A stretch of 64,000 nucleotides of DNA from assembly GCA_951217055.1 (NCBI GenBank), contig OX578286.1:28650720-28714719 (forward strand), written 5' to 3'. The DNA comes from Gerris lacustris (taxonomy: Eukaryota; Arthropoda; Insecta; Hemiptera; Gerridae). This document shows positions 1 to 11,575 of this stretch, piece after piece (the stretch's first letter is position 1; each line of letters opens with the position of its first letter). Below the pieces are notes generated by a model. That model was not told the origin of the DNA. It saw only the letters and a program-made list of their open reading frames with translations, and ran no database searches. A program made the position numbers and the translations under genes.

Positions 1-250
1 TCAAATTTAATTTTTGAACCTCTCGTTTACGCGAGCGTTGCGCGCGAACGCTTGGACGGATCACGCTTTCCAACGAACTTAACCTGAGTATTAGTAAGAG
101 GAACATATATACCAAATTTCAACTAACTCGGCCAACTTTTAGTTATCGTCGGACACGTAAACGTTACACACTGACAGACAGACAGACAAGATGCATATTG
201 CGTTGAATGTATAAGAAGCTCGCTTACGCTCGCTTCAATTAATATACTTT
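1..250 (-). repeat. Family A interspersed repeat, copy 1
   Basis: Antisense copy of a repeat also seen near 20.4, 24.8, 56.2 and 57.5 kb. Recognisable parts on this strand are the GC-rich block around cgtttacgcgagcg (26-40), the block ending near 'accaaatttcaac' (110-122) and the (ACAG)n tract at 170-188. The left side continues beyond the window. No coding potential is conserved among copies. The superfamily is not known to me; it behaves like a non-autonomous element. Confidence 0.7.
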
Positions 251-904
251 CATATTCTACACAAGTCTTTTTGTGTAATGTAAAGCACACATAAAAGAAA
301 ATACAATTAAGAGAGAGACGATGCAAATAATTATTTCAACAATTTTAATAATTAAAAGAAAATAAACGTTGAGCGAAAAACTTTAGTCAAATCTCTGAAA
401 TATTACGTACAATTTGTTAAATACGCCAGCAGCAATTCTGTGAGATGATGATTGGTCAACTGAGAACAATTCTTTGAGTCCATGAACTTCATTGTGGAGT
501 ACAAAGATTCGTAGAAATATGTTGTACAACAAATTTAAATTAAACTACAAACTTCATTCTTTAGTCTGGATATTTTCATTGTGGTACGAGTTACTAAAAT
601 TTAACTGTAGAATTAAATTTGTGCTGCATTTCCAATGCCTAATACTCTTAAATTTATTTATCTTAATAAACTCTTCATTACTCCTTATTTACTTATTATT
701 TTATTTATTTCACTCTAATAACTTAAATTTATTAGCAAATTTTTCATCAAGTATTATATCAGAAATTGGAAATATATCTTCAATAATATAACAAATAAAT
801 TGGTTTACATTTATACATTTATTACACACTACATATATTTATATTAACATATGTATGTAACATAAATGTACAGCATGAATGTGATGTGAAATTACGACAT
901 ATTA
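251..904. other. AT-rich intergenic stretch, no gene seen
   Basis: Only AT-rich sequence is seen. An open frame at 492-791 (99 codons, +) is rich in Leu, Ile, Phe and Asn, as expected of random AT-rich DNA, and has no motif I recognise. Confidence 0.6.
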
Positions 905-1380
905 AGCAAAATCTACGAAAATCTATTTCAATCTTATACCTACTTCAATTCGTAAGATAACACTAATTAGGCAAAATCTACGAAAATCTATTTCAATCTT
1001 ATATCTACTTCTATTCCAAGGATAACACTAATTAGGCAAAATCTAAGAAAATCTATTTCAATCTTATATCTACCAACTTATATTCGTAAGATAACACTAA
1101 TTAGGCAAAATCTATTTCAATCTTATATCAACTTCAATTCGAAGGATAACACTAATTAGGTAAAATCTACGAAAATCCATTTCAATCTTATATCTACTTC
1201 TATTCGTAAGATAACACTAATTAGGCAAAATCTACGAAAATCGATTCAATCTTATATCTACTTCTACTCCAAGGATAACACTAATTAGGCAAAATCTACG
1301 AAAATCTATTTCAATCTTATATCTACTTCTATTCCAAGGATAACACTAATTAGGCAAAATCTAAGAAAATCTATTTCAAT
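905..1380. repeat. Tandem array, about 64-bp unit
   Basis: About 7.5 direct copies of a unit built from 'aaaatctacgaaaatc', 'tttcaatcttatatctac' and 'aagataacactaattagg'. Units are similar but not identical; the copy near 1103 lacks one 'acgaaaatct' block. There is no open reading frame across it. It is a local minisatellite with moderate unit divergence. Confidence 0.9.
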
Positions 1381-2442
1381 GATTATAAGTTATTCAAAGG
1401 AAATAAACGTAATCTGAAATGAACTAAGAAAGGAAGGAAAGAGACTTACTAATTCAACCAGCTCCAGATCTAAAACGAAAAACGAAATACAAAAATACCT
1501 CTTAAACACAACTCCACGGATAATTTATGCTGGAGGAAGTGGCGGGAATAATTAATGGGAAAAGGCGGGAAAATTATTCTCTCCCTATGTTTCTTTTTTT
1601 TTCTTTTAATAGGCAGAAAAACTATGATAATCCGATTCAAAGAGACATGTTGGAAAATATACGTTTTTAAGTAAGATGATAACAATATAAAATATTACAC
1701 AGATATTAAATACAATTTATTAAAAAGAAGACAGATTTTATATTAGGTGATTTGACAATTTAATCAGATTTTAGAGTCCAAAACAACTTAAGGAATAAAA
1801 TAAATTGTCTCTCCGTGAAATTTCAAACTTTCTAATTAGTCAACGGAGCTTTGAGCCTTCACTGATGATGCCCTTGACATCATCAGTCCTAAGAAGAAAC
1901 CACAAAAAGAAGAAAGAACAAACAATAGGTCTAAGAAAGAACAAACAATAGGTGATAAACCATGTAAAAAAATCTAAACAAATTCAAAATAATAATTAAA
2001 TCAATAAAAAAAAACCATTAAGGTCAATGATTATGGATAACAATAAATTAAATCAAGTAACTTAAGTCAAAATAAATTCGAAACAATTAGATGAATCAGT
2101 AAAAACAAGTAAGCATAAAAGTAACAATTATATAAAATAATATAAACTAAATATAATAAAAATTAAAAGTAAAATGACCGACAAAATACGAATTTTACGC
2201 TTACTTACTTTAAATTCATTTTTGTTTTTACTGCTTCAACTAATAGTTTCGAATTTATTTTGACTTCTGTTACTTGTTTTGGAAAATTCCTAATTTTTAT
2301 GAATTGCAAATAATGTATGCGCACAGGCTCAGTGAGACAATTTTTTTTTAAATTTTGAGTGGGGTATCAAATGCTACTGAAGAGCAGATATAACATGCTA
2401 CTGAAGAATAGATGTAAAATGAGATTTATATATATATATATA
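1381..2442. other. Unassigned stretch with a small perfect palindrome
   Basis: No gene is seen. It holds a 10-bp-arm palindrome (1861-1870 with 1878-1887, 7-nt loop), a short duplication of 'aagaaagaacaaacaatagg' near 1910-1952, a block near 2357-2383 ('gagtggggtatcaaat') found again near 57192, and a short (TA)n at 2428-2444. Confidence 0.6.
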
Positions 2443-2444
2443 TA

Positions 2445-3560
2445 CTTTTTTTTTCTTAATCACATAGGTGATAGCGAGGCCACAGTCTTTTAAGACGGCG
2501 AGGAGGGTTACTTGGTATCGTGCGGGGGGAGAGGGATTGTACTAAAGGATTGGGATGGGAAGCTAGGGAACTATGAAAAGTCTGATAACGGGAATCTGCT
2601 AGGTCTTGAACGAAAGGAACATTAAAGTCATTGTGAAGGATTAGGTTGGAAACATAAATAGGTGCGTTAGCGATTATGTGGAGTATAATGGATTGTAGTG
2701 TTTGGAGCCTTTCTAAATTAGAATGCTTTGCTGTTCCCCACTCGATTCCGTATGTCCAGATTGGTTTAATAATAGAATTATAGATAAGATACCGAGAGTT
2801 TAGATGGATTATTTAGAAGGCTAGTCATTAGTTTGTATCGTCTGTTAGTCTGTTGTGGTTTTTGTTATGTGTGTGTAGCCCAAGTCACACTTCTATCAAA
2901 ATGTAGTCCTAGATAGCGGGTCTGCTCTGACTGAGGAATATGAATTTGGTTGAGAGTTACTAAAGGACATGTTGCACTACGTAACGAAAAAATGACATGT
3001 ACACTTTTACGTTCATTAATTTTGATTCTCTATTTTCTCAACCAAGGGCCAAGGAGATTTGAGTGATTTTGAAGTTGGTCTGAAGCTTTGATAGGGTCTT
3101 CGTGGGTTGAGAAAACACTTTTATCGTCGGCGAATGTGGATAGAGTTGTGGTAGGATATTCAGGAAGGTTGGAAGTGTTGACGGTGTAAAGGAGAGGACC
3201 GAGGATGCTACCCTGGGGGACACCATCCACTACATGGTAAGTTTTGGAAAAGGACTGGTTCTGAGTGACTGTGAAATAGTGCTCACTGAGATAGGATTTA
3301 ACTATAAGGAGGAATGTGAAAGGGAGGAATTGCTTGAGCTTCCACAGCAACCCGATCAAAATGCCAGACCCGATCAAAAGAGAAAGACCCCCGAGCAATA
3401 CTGTTTCCGCTCAAGGGTGGAAGATATGATATCCACCAGGCGATGGCATTGTTGGATGGTAGAGTGAAAGGATCTAAATCCTAGTTGATGATTCGGGAGA
3501 ACATTTTGGGACTTTAGGATAGGATTCAATCATCGAAGGATAAGTTTCGCAAGGATTTTC
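2445..3560 (-). pseudogene. Jockey/CR1-like non-LTR retrotransposon, reverse-transcriptase 3' part (dead)
   Basis: Read on the minus strand, this is the C-terminal half of a LINE reverse transcriptase. The frame at 3398-3030 has the fingers/palm motif GVPQGSILGPLLY and the catalytic box FADDKSV (YADD-type), both hallmarks of the family. Downstream in the same frame come an in-frame stop replacing Trp near 3030, then TRYLGLHFD and, after a frameshift, KPIWTYGIEWG, motifs of the Jockey/CR1 thumb region. The natural stop is at 2456-2458, followed at once by an A-run (T9-10 on the plus strand) and (TA)n, i.e. a LINE tail. Upstream, 'LGFRSFHST' appears in another frame before a duplicated 'gatcgggt' causes a frameshift. 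The 5' half is missing. This is a 5'-truncated, inactive copy. Jockey rather than CR1 is a judgement from motif style. Confidence 0.88.
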
Positions 3561-5340
3561 CATATAACCTTTACCATATAACCTCCATACATAACATGAG
3601 AGAAATAGATATTATAACATTTTATGATTTTTGAGCTAATTACCACTATATACTTTTTAGTGCCACTATTGCGTTTTTAGCAACAAATGTCACACAAAAA
3701 ATTGTCCCCCGTCCCAACCACTCTATAACGGCTAGTTCAAAATTCATGCAAATACCTTATGGTAGGGCGATGAAAAGTTCCAGAATTTTATTTATTTAAA
3801 AAATTTGCGTAATTGCCGATAAAAAACATTATGAGCCCCACGAAGGATCGAACAAGGGCTCCCTACTCTACTCTCCTTACTCAACACTCCACACTGTTTT
3901 CTGCTTGTTATTTTGAGGCCATTCATTTAAATTTGTTTATACTTTTTTACTTTCATAAAGGGCGCGAAGGGGAAATAATAAAATGATATTTCAGCATAAT
4001 AATAACGTATAAGTCTAATATAATAACCCACAAAAACCTAAAAAGTTCTTGGATACAACGGCATGTGCACGATTTTTAATTAATTTTTTTGGTCAATTGA
4101 TAAGTTATAGTACATATTAACAAAAAATATTAGTCCGAAATAATAAACATAGGAAAAAAAATTCGTCAAAGGAAAAATACTTATTATTAACATGTTTAAA
4201 GATTGTAATATTTTAAACACAAGATCGTTTAAATAACCGCAATTAAGATAAGAGAACTAAGAAAAACAAGGATTTTATATAAGTCAGTAAGAAGTTCGGT
4301 GTCTGCAAAGGATAAAAGATCTGAAGTGGAAGTGTGGTAAACATAGCGGAAATAGCCTTCAAATAAAGAAATAAAGAAGCTTGAATTTTCTTTAAGAACT
4401 TTTCCACTTCAATAAATTTTCTCAAAAAGGTAAGTTTTTCCTTTTTAACCCTTCTTTACTGCTTTTCTACCTTGAATAAACCACACAAACTGGGCAATGT
4501 TTGTGTGTGAAAAAGGAATTGTATAGATACGTATAAAGGGAGATGTGTGTTAGATATGCTCAAAGGAAATCTTTAGACAAGATGAAAAATTGGGGTTTAC
4601 CATTTCAAAATACACGTAAAACCGCTTTTTCCTCTGATGATCAGGGTAAAAAGAAATCATCTTCAAGTGTATATTTAACCGAATAGAATCGATATGAAAT
4701 TATCAAAATAAAAAAAAATAAAAAAATTATATACGGGAGAGACGATTAATAAAGGAGTATTGAAAAATAAACGAAGTAGAAATAAATAATTACAAGATAA
4801 AAAGAACTTTTTATGTACTACGTTTTTAAATTTTCTGTTGAATCATATATGTAATATTGATGATATAATTGTGCATCGGGCAAACGCCATAACCCTTAGA
4901 ATTTTACTCCTAATAAACTTCCATACATCAAATTTATTTTTTACATTAATATTTTTTATTTTTGTTAAACTATAATTGTTTGCATTTATTTATAAAAATA
5001 TGGGTGATGAAGCTAAAAGATTACTTCTTAATAAACTGGAAAAGAAGAAAAGTACTTTCTTTCTTCGTGCACTACATGTGTTCGATTTAATTCCTAATTT
5101 TCAAAGAATTTTTTGACATTTTCATGTCTTTACTTAGGAACATAAACTCGAAAAGCGTTACCAAAAAACGTCACCAAAAAGCGTTACATAAAAATGTCTC
5201 ACTGTCTTGCAGACTTGTATGTGTATGCAAGCAATTTTTTCCCCCCTCGAGGGAAACTGTGGTAATCTGCTACCAGACGAGTGAGCGTGCGCACTCCCAA
5301 ACAGTGTGGGGTTCAGTCTAGCTGACTAGGACCCACTAAA
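3561..5340. other. Unassigned intergenic DNA
   Basis: No coding region recognised. A block at about 4725-4860 ('ttaataaaggagtattg', 'acgtttttaaattttctg') recurs near 12360 and 61490, so at least part is old interspersed repeat. The open frame at 5124-5321 has no recognisable domain. Confidence 0.5.
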
Positions 5341-5440
5341 ACCACAAACCCAGCACGGAACCGTTTACCCATTACTTCATGCTTGTGCCTACTTATTAGC
5401 CTACAGGGGCTCGCTTCCTTCTTTTTTCACTTTATTTGTA

Positions 5441-5850
5441 TCATTCTTCTTCAGCTGCCTTCTTTTCTCGAAGAGTCTTTTCTACGTAGTAGCTAACAGC
5501 CTGCCAGTTTTCTGGATTTTCTATCATTTTGTCGATGACGTTATGCGGAGTGATCAATCCTATTTTATCTATCAGCCGCTTTCTTTCATCATCCCACTTC
5601 GAGCAAATGAAGAAGGTATGTTCGGATTATCCCACTTCGAGCAAATGAAGAAGGTATGTTCGGATTATCCCACTTCGAGTAAATGAAGAAGGTATGTTCG
5701 GATTATCCCACTTCGAGCAAATGAAGAAGGTATGTTCGGATTATCCCACTTCGAGCAAATGAAGAAGGTATGTTCGGCGTCCTCTCTCGCATGACCGCAG
5801 TGGAAACATGCTGGAGAGGCCAAACTCTCTTCACCTTCGCGTCACGCGTA
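5441..5850 (-). pseudogene. R1/I-clade-like LINE ORF2 C-terminus with zinc knuckle, broken by a tandem expansion
   Basis: Minus-strand translation gives a C-terminal Cys/His cluster of R1/I-type LINE ORF2 proteins: CFHCGHARE, then EHTFFICSKWDDER and TPHNVIDKMIENPENW, ending ...EKKAAEEE and TGA at 5441-5443. In this clade the CxxC...HxxxxC unit binds nucleic acid downstream of the reverse transcriptase. The piece coding for EHTFF-C-KW is present five times in tandem with a 38-bp period; 38 is not a multiple of three, so the extra copies destroy the frame. Upstream of about 5850 the similarity fades. The trailing sequence to about 5330 is probably the element's 3' UTR. It is inactive. Confidence 0.82.
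5593..5778. repeat. 38-bp tandem repeat inside the LINE remnant
   Basis: Five almost identical units begin at 5593, 5631, 5669, 5707 and 5745 (core 'cccacttcgagcaaatga'). Only one substitution (gagc to gagt in the third unit) is seen, so the expansion is much younger than the decay of the host element. Confidence 0.95.
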
Positions 5851-6650
5851 CCAGGTTAGTTCAAACTCTACTTTATATACATCTAGGTCCTGGGTGGTCG
5901 TAGAATATCCTTAATTATATATGTATGTGGTCAGATTGGCTACAACTACGTTTTTAGAGTTTCGTAGATTATCATCGAAACACTTATGCCGAGGGTAATG
6001 TTTTACAACATCATAGAGAGTAACAATCTTAAGAAGTACCCAATATTGCACATCTTGTTCAAATGCCCGACTGCACAGCACAATTTAAATCTAAAATTTT
6101 CCAAAAGACTTAATAATTCTCCTTTACACCTAACTCCTTTGAGATGAAAGTTTGAAAAGGGTGGAGGATCTTGTAAGAAATTTCCAAATAGAAAATGCAT
6201 TCACACTTACAAAACTCGTGTCGGTCAGAGTAAAATCTACCTTTACAAATCCGACTGGTAGAATTTCTTTGATGTTCTTTGAAAGATTCCATTCCACAAG
6301 AATAATTCTAATCCTTCTTTTGTTCAATTCTTCGGAAGATTTAAATTTCCTTTTCTCAAAAAGGACCTCATCTTCTCCTACTTTTAGACCTTATTAATTT
6401 CCCATGGTAAATTAAAGTTAATTTGTCTTTTAATCTTGAAAACCGTCGCAGAATTAATTCGCAATTAAGATTGCGATAAAGGTATCAAAGTCTGGAAGGC
6501 TAGAAAAGCACTTCCTTCAGAAACACTGTCCAAACAACCATAATTTCCGGTAAGATTCTCAAAAAAGCCGAGGCATTACATCGCAATTTTAATGAATCTT
6601 ACACCACAATTTTAATAAATATACGTTTATTAATTTATAATTAAATAAAT
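5851..6650. other. Unassigned stretch
   Basis: Several overlapping frames of 60-80 codons lie on both strands at 6003-6397. Both strands being open over the same bases, with no recognisable motif, argues against a gene. The start may be more of the LINE upstream of its zinc knuckle. Confidence 0.45.
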
Positions 6651-7646
6651 ACGGGAGAGAGTTAATCCAGACCCCGCTAGTCCGGACATCCGGTTAATCT
6701 TGGCGTATCTCAAAAATTATCAAATAATTTACAATCAATAAACTTTGAATGTGTATTAATATGATGGAAAGTTTATATCGTAAATTAATTTATACGAACG
6801 AAGTGGTGCATGCCCCACACACCCATATTAAATATAATTATTCAATGTCAGTGTGTTTGTCCATTGCGCATGCCTGTGACGATCTCGCGGACGGTATACT
6901 TCTTGGTTGGATCAAACCTATTGTATTAAGTTTGTTTACTTTTTTAATAATTTAGTTGTCATAGTCTCATTTATTATGTAAGTGCATCCGTCACTTTAAT
7001 TTATACACTCTTATACATTTAAAATTACAGGTACACTTTGTTTGTGTTTTATCTTTATATTATATTTTGAATTTTAGAAAAGAACATTTATGTACGTTTG
7101 TTCATTTTAGTTATTTGATTTTTTGTTCTTGCGTAATCTTTTGCCATGTTAATTTTTTTTAAATAATTATTTTTTAATTCTTTACCTTCTTGTTTTGTAT
7201 GTTTGTCAGTCTTAAGTGTTATGTATGTTTTTGCTTAGCTCAATATTTCTTGTTTGTTCTTAGGCACTGATGTTGGCCTTTTTGTTGAGAGCAATTTGGT
7301 GTTTAGGGAATTTTATGTTTATACAGTTATGTCAGATTATTATTAAGTGACAGATTTGTTATTCTTCTTTTTTCCGTAATAAAGAAGTTTCCTCTTGTGT
7401 TGATTTGCTTCCACAACAATTCTGAAGGCTGAAAGCTGCTCTGGCATTAAAGTTATTTTAATTTACGTGATGATACAGTTTGGGTTATTCCTTTAGTCAT
7501 TTGTATTATTAAAACTTCGATTTTAATATGTTTTACCCAGCAAAAACTATTTTGACAAACATTTCAACATGGATTCCGTTTAATCCAAACTTTCGGTGAC
7601 CCGGACAGTGCCCCATCAAATCCGGATTAGTGATACTCTGCTGTAA
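6650..7646. mobile_element. pogo/Tigger-like DNA transposon remnant
   Basis: The left edge carries 'gttaatccagaccccgc' plus 'tccggacatccggttaat' and the right edge, read in reverse, carries 'cagcagagtatcactaat' plus 'ccggatttgatggggc'. These are inverted, diverged versions of one terminal sequence typical of pogo/Tigger/jerky-type elements (CAG...TTAATCCGGA...). The right end finishes ...ctgta at 7641-7645, consistent with a TA target. The roughly 1-kb interior has no intact transposase frame and holds a family E fragment. Assignment rests on the termini only. Confidence 0.55.
6850..6930 (+). repeat. Family E MITE, right-end fragment
   Basis: Contains 'gcgcatgcctgtgacgatct' followed by 'cgcggacggtat' and ends 'ggttggatcaaacct'. 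The same end is found at 16284-16334. The left part is missing. Confidence 0.7.
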
Positions 7647-8264
7647 TTCCACCCACCTTGAAATTTATTTATAATGATTTCGATCGGAAATCAGAAATAA
7701 GCAAAATTAAAGCTAAAACTAAAGAGCACCGATAGAGGAATACAACGATTCCAAAGGAAGTTGAAATAATTGATGTTTTAGTTTATGATAACGTACTTCC
7801 CAATATTGTTACAATAATTTCTACTTATTTCCTTGCTTATTATTGTTCTATTCCGTCCGTAGATTTGCCATTCTAATTAAATGTGATTACACTGAAGCGA
7901 CGTGTGCATTGCAAACCCAATATACAAACAATGACCAGTAACTAGAAGGGGGGGAGAGGGGGATCCCTCGACTGCAATATTCAGTCTAAAACAACATTAG
8001 ACTAAGTCCTATGTAAACACAGACATATTTACACTATTCTACCTACCACCGAGTTGATTTTATTAATTGATAACCTACGAGCAATCATGGACAAGATATA
8101 ATCTCTGTTTTACCCACTGCAAAATTAGCGTCTTTAAACCAAATCACACCTTGAAGATTGATTAAGTTAAATAACACTGATTTGGCTCAATTCTTAGATA
8201 AATGGATAATTTTTTCTTGTGAAATTGCTTCTGAGATTGAGTATTTTTAAAATGGTCTGTTACT
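7647..8264. other. Unassigned stretch
   Basis: No gene, repeat copy or tandem array recognised. A purine-rich patch with G7 and G5 runs lies near 7947-7963. Confidence 0.5.
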
Positions 8265-8520
8265 TAATAAATTTGTCCGAGACAACTCAGACAAACTTTC
8301 TCATATACGAGTTCATAATTACTTGGCCCTGTGTTTTCCATTAATTAGTTTTTTAGGTGCATTTAATTATTAGTAAACATTTTATCAAAATTTATTATAA
8401 AAAGAACTTCCTCTCATGGGGGAATCGAACGTGGCCTTTCTCCGTCCACGTTCAAAGCTATTTTCTCAGGAACTAGGTTTTTTCCCGGGAAAACGGCTTA
8501 TATCTTTACCTCTTTTATCT
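8265..8520 (+). repeat. Family I repeat, partial copy
   Basis: Shares 'gtccgagacaactcagac', 'tttatcaaaatttat', the block 'ggaatcgaacgtggcc' and 'agctattttctcaggaact' with copies at 10.3-10.9, 46.9-47.5 and 55.9 kb. In reverse complement the middle reads 'acgttcgattcccc', close to a tRNA B-box (GGTTCGANTCC), so a tRNA-derived SINE origin is possible. Confidence 0.7.
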
Positions 8521-8602
8521 TCGTATAAGGGGCTACATTTATATGCCCCCTCTTATATGAAAATATGACAAAAGCATACATAACAAATAAAATAAACAGG
8601 TC

Positions 8603-9298
8603 AAGTGTGTGCTAGTCAGCACACAGCGAGGGTCCGTAGGCCACACTTTATACTTTAAGTAGTACCCTATTGATGGTGTTTTTTTAAACGCTAAAAAGCT
8701 TACTTTGAACTATCCTATGGATCTGATATTCTCAAAACACATCAACAAACTTCTGATAAAGTATTTTTTTGCCACTGAACAACGAAAAGACCATAGTTAT
8801 TAAAAAACGTATTTTGTCAATAAAAAATAAAATAATATTTTTTTCGAAATTTCCAAAAAGTGGTATCTTTACTTTTGGTCGAAGAATGCTCAGGAATTTT
8901 TTCAGATTTTTTGCACTTCACATAAGCGAGATAGAGGGGGGGGGGACACGTTTCACACCCATTTCAAACTTGTCTACGCTCGCCCTATCAAAGTTATAAC
9001 CAAATAATTATATATTTTGTAATCAGCTCGACGTACCCTTTCATATGATACCCCTCACGTTGTCGAAAAAAAAAAAAAAAAAATTTTAACCCTTAAGTTT
9101 TTTTACCCTAATTTTTTTGAAAAATATTTTTTTTAAGTCGCTATATTTTTAAAATATGTGGGCAGGTACAAGACACATACATGCCAAATTTCAAAGTGAT
9201 CGGACGAAAAGTGTAGCCGTGAGAGCAGGCGACCGGACGGACGGACAGACACACGCAGGAAAATATAAGGGTCCTTGGGTTTGCCTACGGACCCTAAA
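8603..9298 (+). mobile_element. Family B non-autonomous element, full copy 1
   Basis: About 690 bp. The left end has 'caggtcaagtgtg', then a perfect hairpin gtgtgct-agtc-agcacac (about 8609-8626), then 'agggtccgtaggc'. The same 13-mer recurs inverted at the right end as 'gcctacggaccct' (about 9283-9295), so it is a terminal inverted repeat flanked on one side by a hairpin. Inside are a G10 run (8936-8945), an A18 run near 9066 and a (GGAC)n patch. No coding frame is conserved. Other copies are at 14.2, 25.1/26.1, 42.7 and 63.8 kb. The superfamily is unknown to me. Confidence 0.85.
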
Positions 9299-10329
9299 AA
9301 TACTGTACTCTTAAAGATCTTTCCAACGACATGCATCTTGAAGGGTATATACTATTTTTACTTTTTTACCCCGTACCCCTGTGAACTAATTTTTTTTTCA
9401 CCCATCCAAAATCTAAACATTAATTTTCGTACTTAATTATCTTAAGCCAATAATACCCAGCATTCTTTGAAAATTCGCTGACTAAGTCATGGTGCATGAC
9501 TGGTCTTTTTTCAAAAATTACGGATTTTCCCGATATTTCAACTCCCATTTGTGTGAAAACCATACGACGTACAAAAAAAATTTATAGACATAAATTAAAG
9601 GTTATTTTCTCCTTTTTATTAGATTTTATTACCTATTAATATTAATAGATTGCTTTGCAAGTTATAAGCTGAAAACCACAAACAAATATCATTTTTAGTG
9701 GCTTTTTGATGATTTCTCATATTTGCGGGGGGAAATTTTGTTGGACAACTTCAGATTCAGCACCCCAAAAAACATAAAATAAACCACTAAAAATAATTAC
9801 ACCAGAACTTTCCAATTTAAACTACCAGTTGACTCGACTATACTATGAGACCTCTTCCCACTCTGGAAGAAGGACCGAACATGCGCCGACGAGGCTCTTT
9901 TTCAGGCTCTCGTGTCCGTCTAGGCACTTTAACCTCTACAGTATGATGGATTAAAATTTAATAAAGGACTATATTTGGGCAATATTTTACCTGCATTTTA
10001 AATTTTGAAGTTTTTTTAAGAGTAGCGATTGCAAAAATAAATACAGACAAGAAAGATGAAAAGTTCGCTGACGCCTGAAACGTACTTACAGTAATAAAAT
10101 TTTGAATTTGGAAGTAAAATCAGGTATTTCAGAAAGATCGCAATACTTCAGTTATATTTAGTTCAGTTATACAGATTATCTATAAACGTTAAAGAAAGTA
10201 TAACGTATAAACGTCATACAAATCAATTAATAATTTTAATTATATAAATATAATTAATAAATAATAATTCATTATTTATTTATTAATTTTTGATTTTATG
10301 TTTTTATATAAGTACTTTTTACTTTCTCA
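9299..10329. other. Unassigned, probably old repeat
   Basis: No gene. The piece 9300-9390 (ctttccaacgacatgcat, 'accccgtacccct') resembles inverted blocks near 26.7 and 34.95 kb. 'cttcagattcagcacc' near 9751 resembles 63.63 kb. This suggests decayed repeat rather than unique DNA. Confidence 0.5.
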
Positions 10330-10895
10330 AATAAAGAGAAAGGATTGTGATGGATCGAAATATCGATTTTGAGATTTTGATGGATATACTCATTTTGAAA
10401 TCCCCAAAAAGGAGGGTTTTAAAAAATGTCTGTCGCCTGACTGTGCAGACGAATAGACACTAGATTACTACGCCGATTTGGACAAAATTTGCTACACATT
10501 TTCTAAAAAATCATACCCCCAGGCGAAAGTGAGTAATTAATTTTAGCTCAAAATTTGGGGTTGCTTTCCCTCAAAACACTTTTCTCGTAAACGGTCCCGA
10601 CGATTTTTATTAAAAAATTCTAAAATGTTGTCCATCTAAAGACGAATTTAACGATATAAGCTGTTTTTCCGGGGAGAAATCTAGTTCCTGTGAAAAAAGC
10701 TTGAAACGCGGACTGAAAGAATATGGGTTAGATTTCCCAACCAAAAATAAATTATTTTATGATAAATTAAGATAAAATGTTCAATAATAATTAAATGTAC
10801 CTAAGAAAACTAATGAATGGAAAACACTGGGCTAAGTAATTATGAACGCGTATCCGAGAAAGTTTGTCTGAGTTGTCTCAGACCGATTTTTTCAT
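10330..10895 (-). repeat. Family I repeat, long copy (antisense)
   Basis: Matches the 46.9-47.5 kb copy in reverse orientation along its length: 'tctcaaataaagagaaagg', 'tctgtcgcctgactgtgcag', 'ggtcccgacgatttttatt', 'ctagttcctgtgaaaa' and the tail 'gtttgtctgagttgtctc'. Length is about 560 bp. No coding frame. Confidence 0.75.
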
Positions 10896-11249
10896 TATTG
10901 TATTCCGAGCTAAAGTTAGTTTATAAATAATATTTATCTCCAGTAGGAAGAAAAAGTTATGATTTTGAATTAGTTTAGAGGGACTAAAACAGGTCTTTTC
11001 ATCCCTGAACTCAAAAAGTAGGGAGAAAAAGTAAAAGTAGGGCGAAAAAGTAAAGTAGGGCAAAAAAGTAAAGATTGCAACTTAATTATTTTATAAATAG
11101 TAGAAAATGAATGGCAAATGTAATGAAGTTGTTGAAATCAGGTTGGCGGCACTGCGCTTTTTTGACCATGTTTATCATTAATTCATGGTTTATAACCTGC
11201 ATCTAAATAACCTTCTATTTGAGTTTAATTCCAGTTCTTATTTGTTTTT
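10896..11249. other. Unassigned stretch with short direct repeats
   Basis: A minor tandem of 'gtagggcgaaaaagtaaa' type (about 11019-11072) is seen; otherwise nothing recognisable. Confidence 0.5.
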
Positions 11250-11575
11250 AATATTGAATCTCTTATATCTGCTATTAAAAGTGCTAATAATTATTGTTAT
11301 TTATAAAAATAATAAATAAAAACTGTGCAATGGACGAAAATGTGTATTTTCTCCCTACTGGAGATAAAATATTGTATGTACCTCGTGAGTAAATTGCCAT
11401 TATTCCCCTCGCTATAATTATCTCACTCGGCTGCGCCTCGGGAATTAAAGAGTCTAATTCCCTCGGCTTGGCCTCGGGATTTAGGGACCATGGTTCCTTC
11501 GGCTTCGCCTCAAGAACCAACTTTTTTGCTCAGGGAATAATGGCTTACTTTACTCCCCAGGTGCATAAATAACTA
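11250..11575 (+). repeat. Family K repeat, copy 1
   Basis: Nearly the same as 21015-21340: 'ttatatctgctattaaaag', 'gtgcaatggacgaaaatgtg', 'tactggagataaaatattg', then a GC-richer block with repeated 'cctcggg' and the end 'ccaggtgcataaataac'. The CCTCGG words occur in opposite orientations, so the core can fold. An open frame at 11284-11520 (-) is repeat sequence. Confidence 0.8.

Noticed and set aside
1861..1887. 10-bp palindrome actgatgatg/catcatcagt as a terminator or regulatory site
   Set aside because: No adjacent gene to regulate; a single isolated palindrome in eukaryotic DNA is not informative.
5124..5321. 65-codon frame before the LINE tail
   Set aside because: No domain, no conserved relatives seen, and no splice or promoter context.
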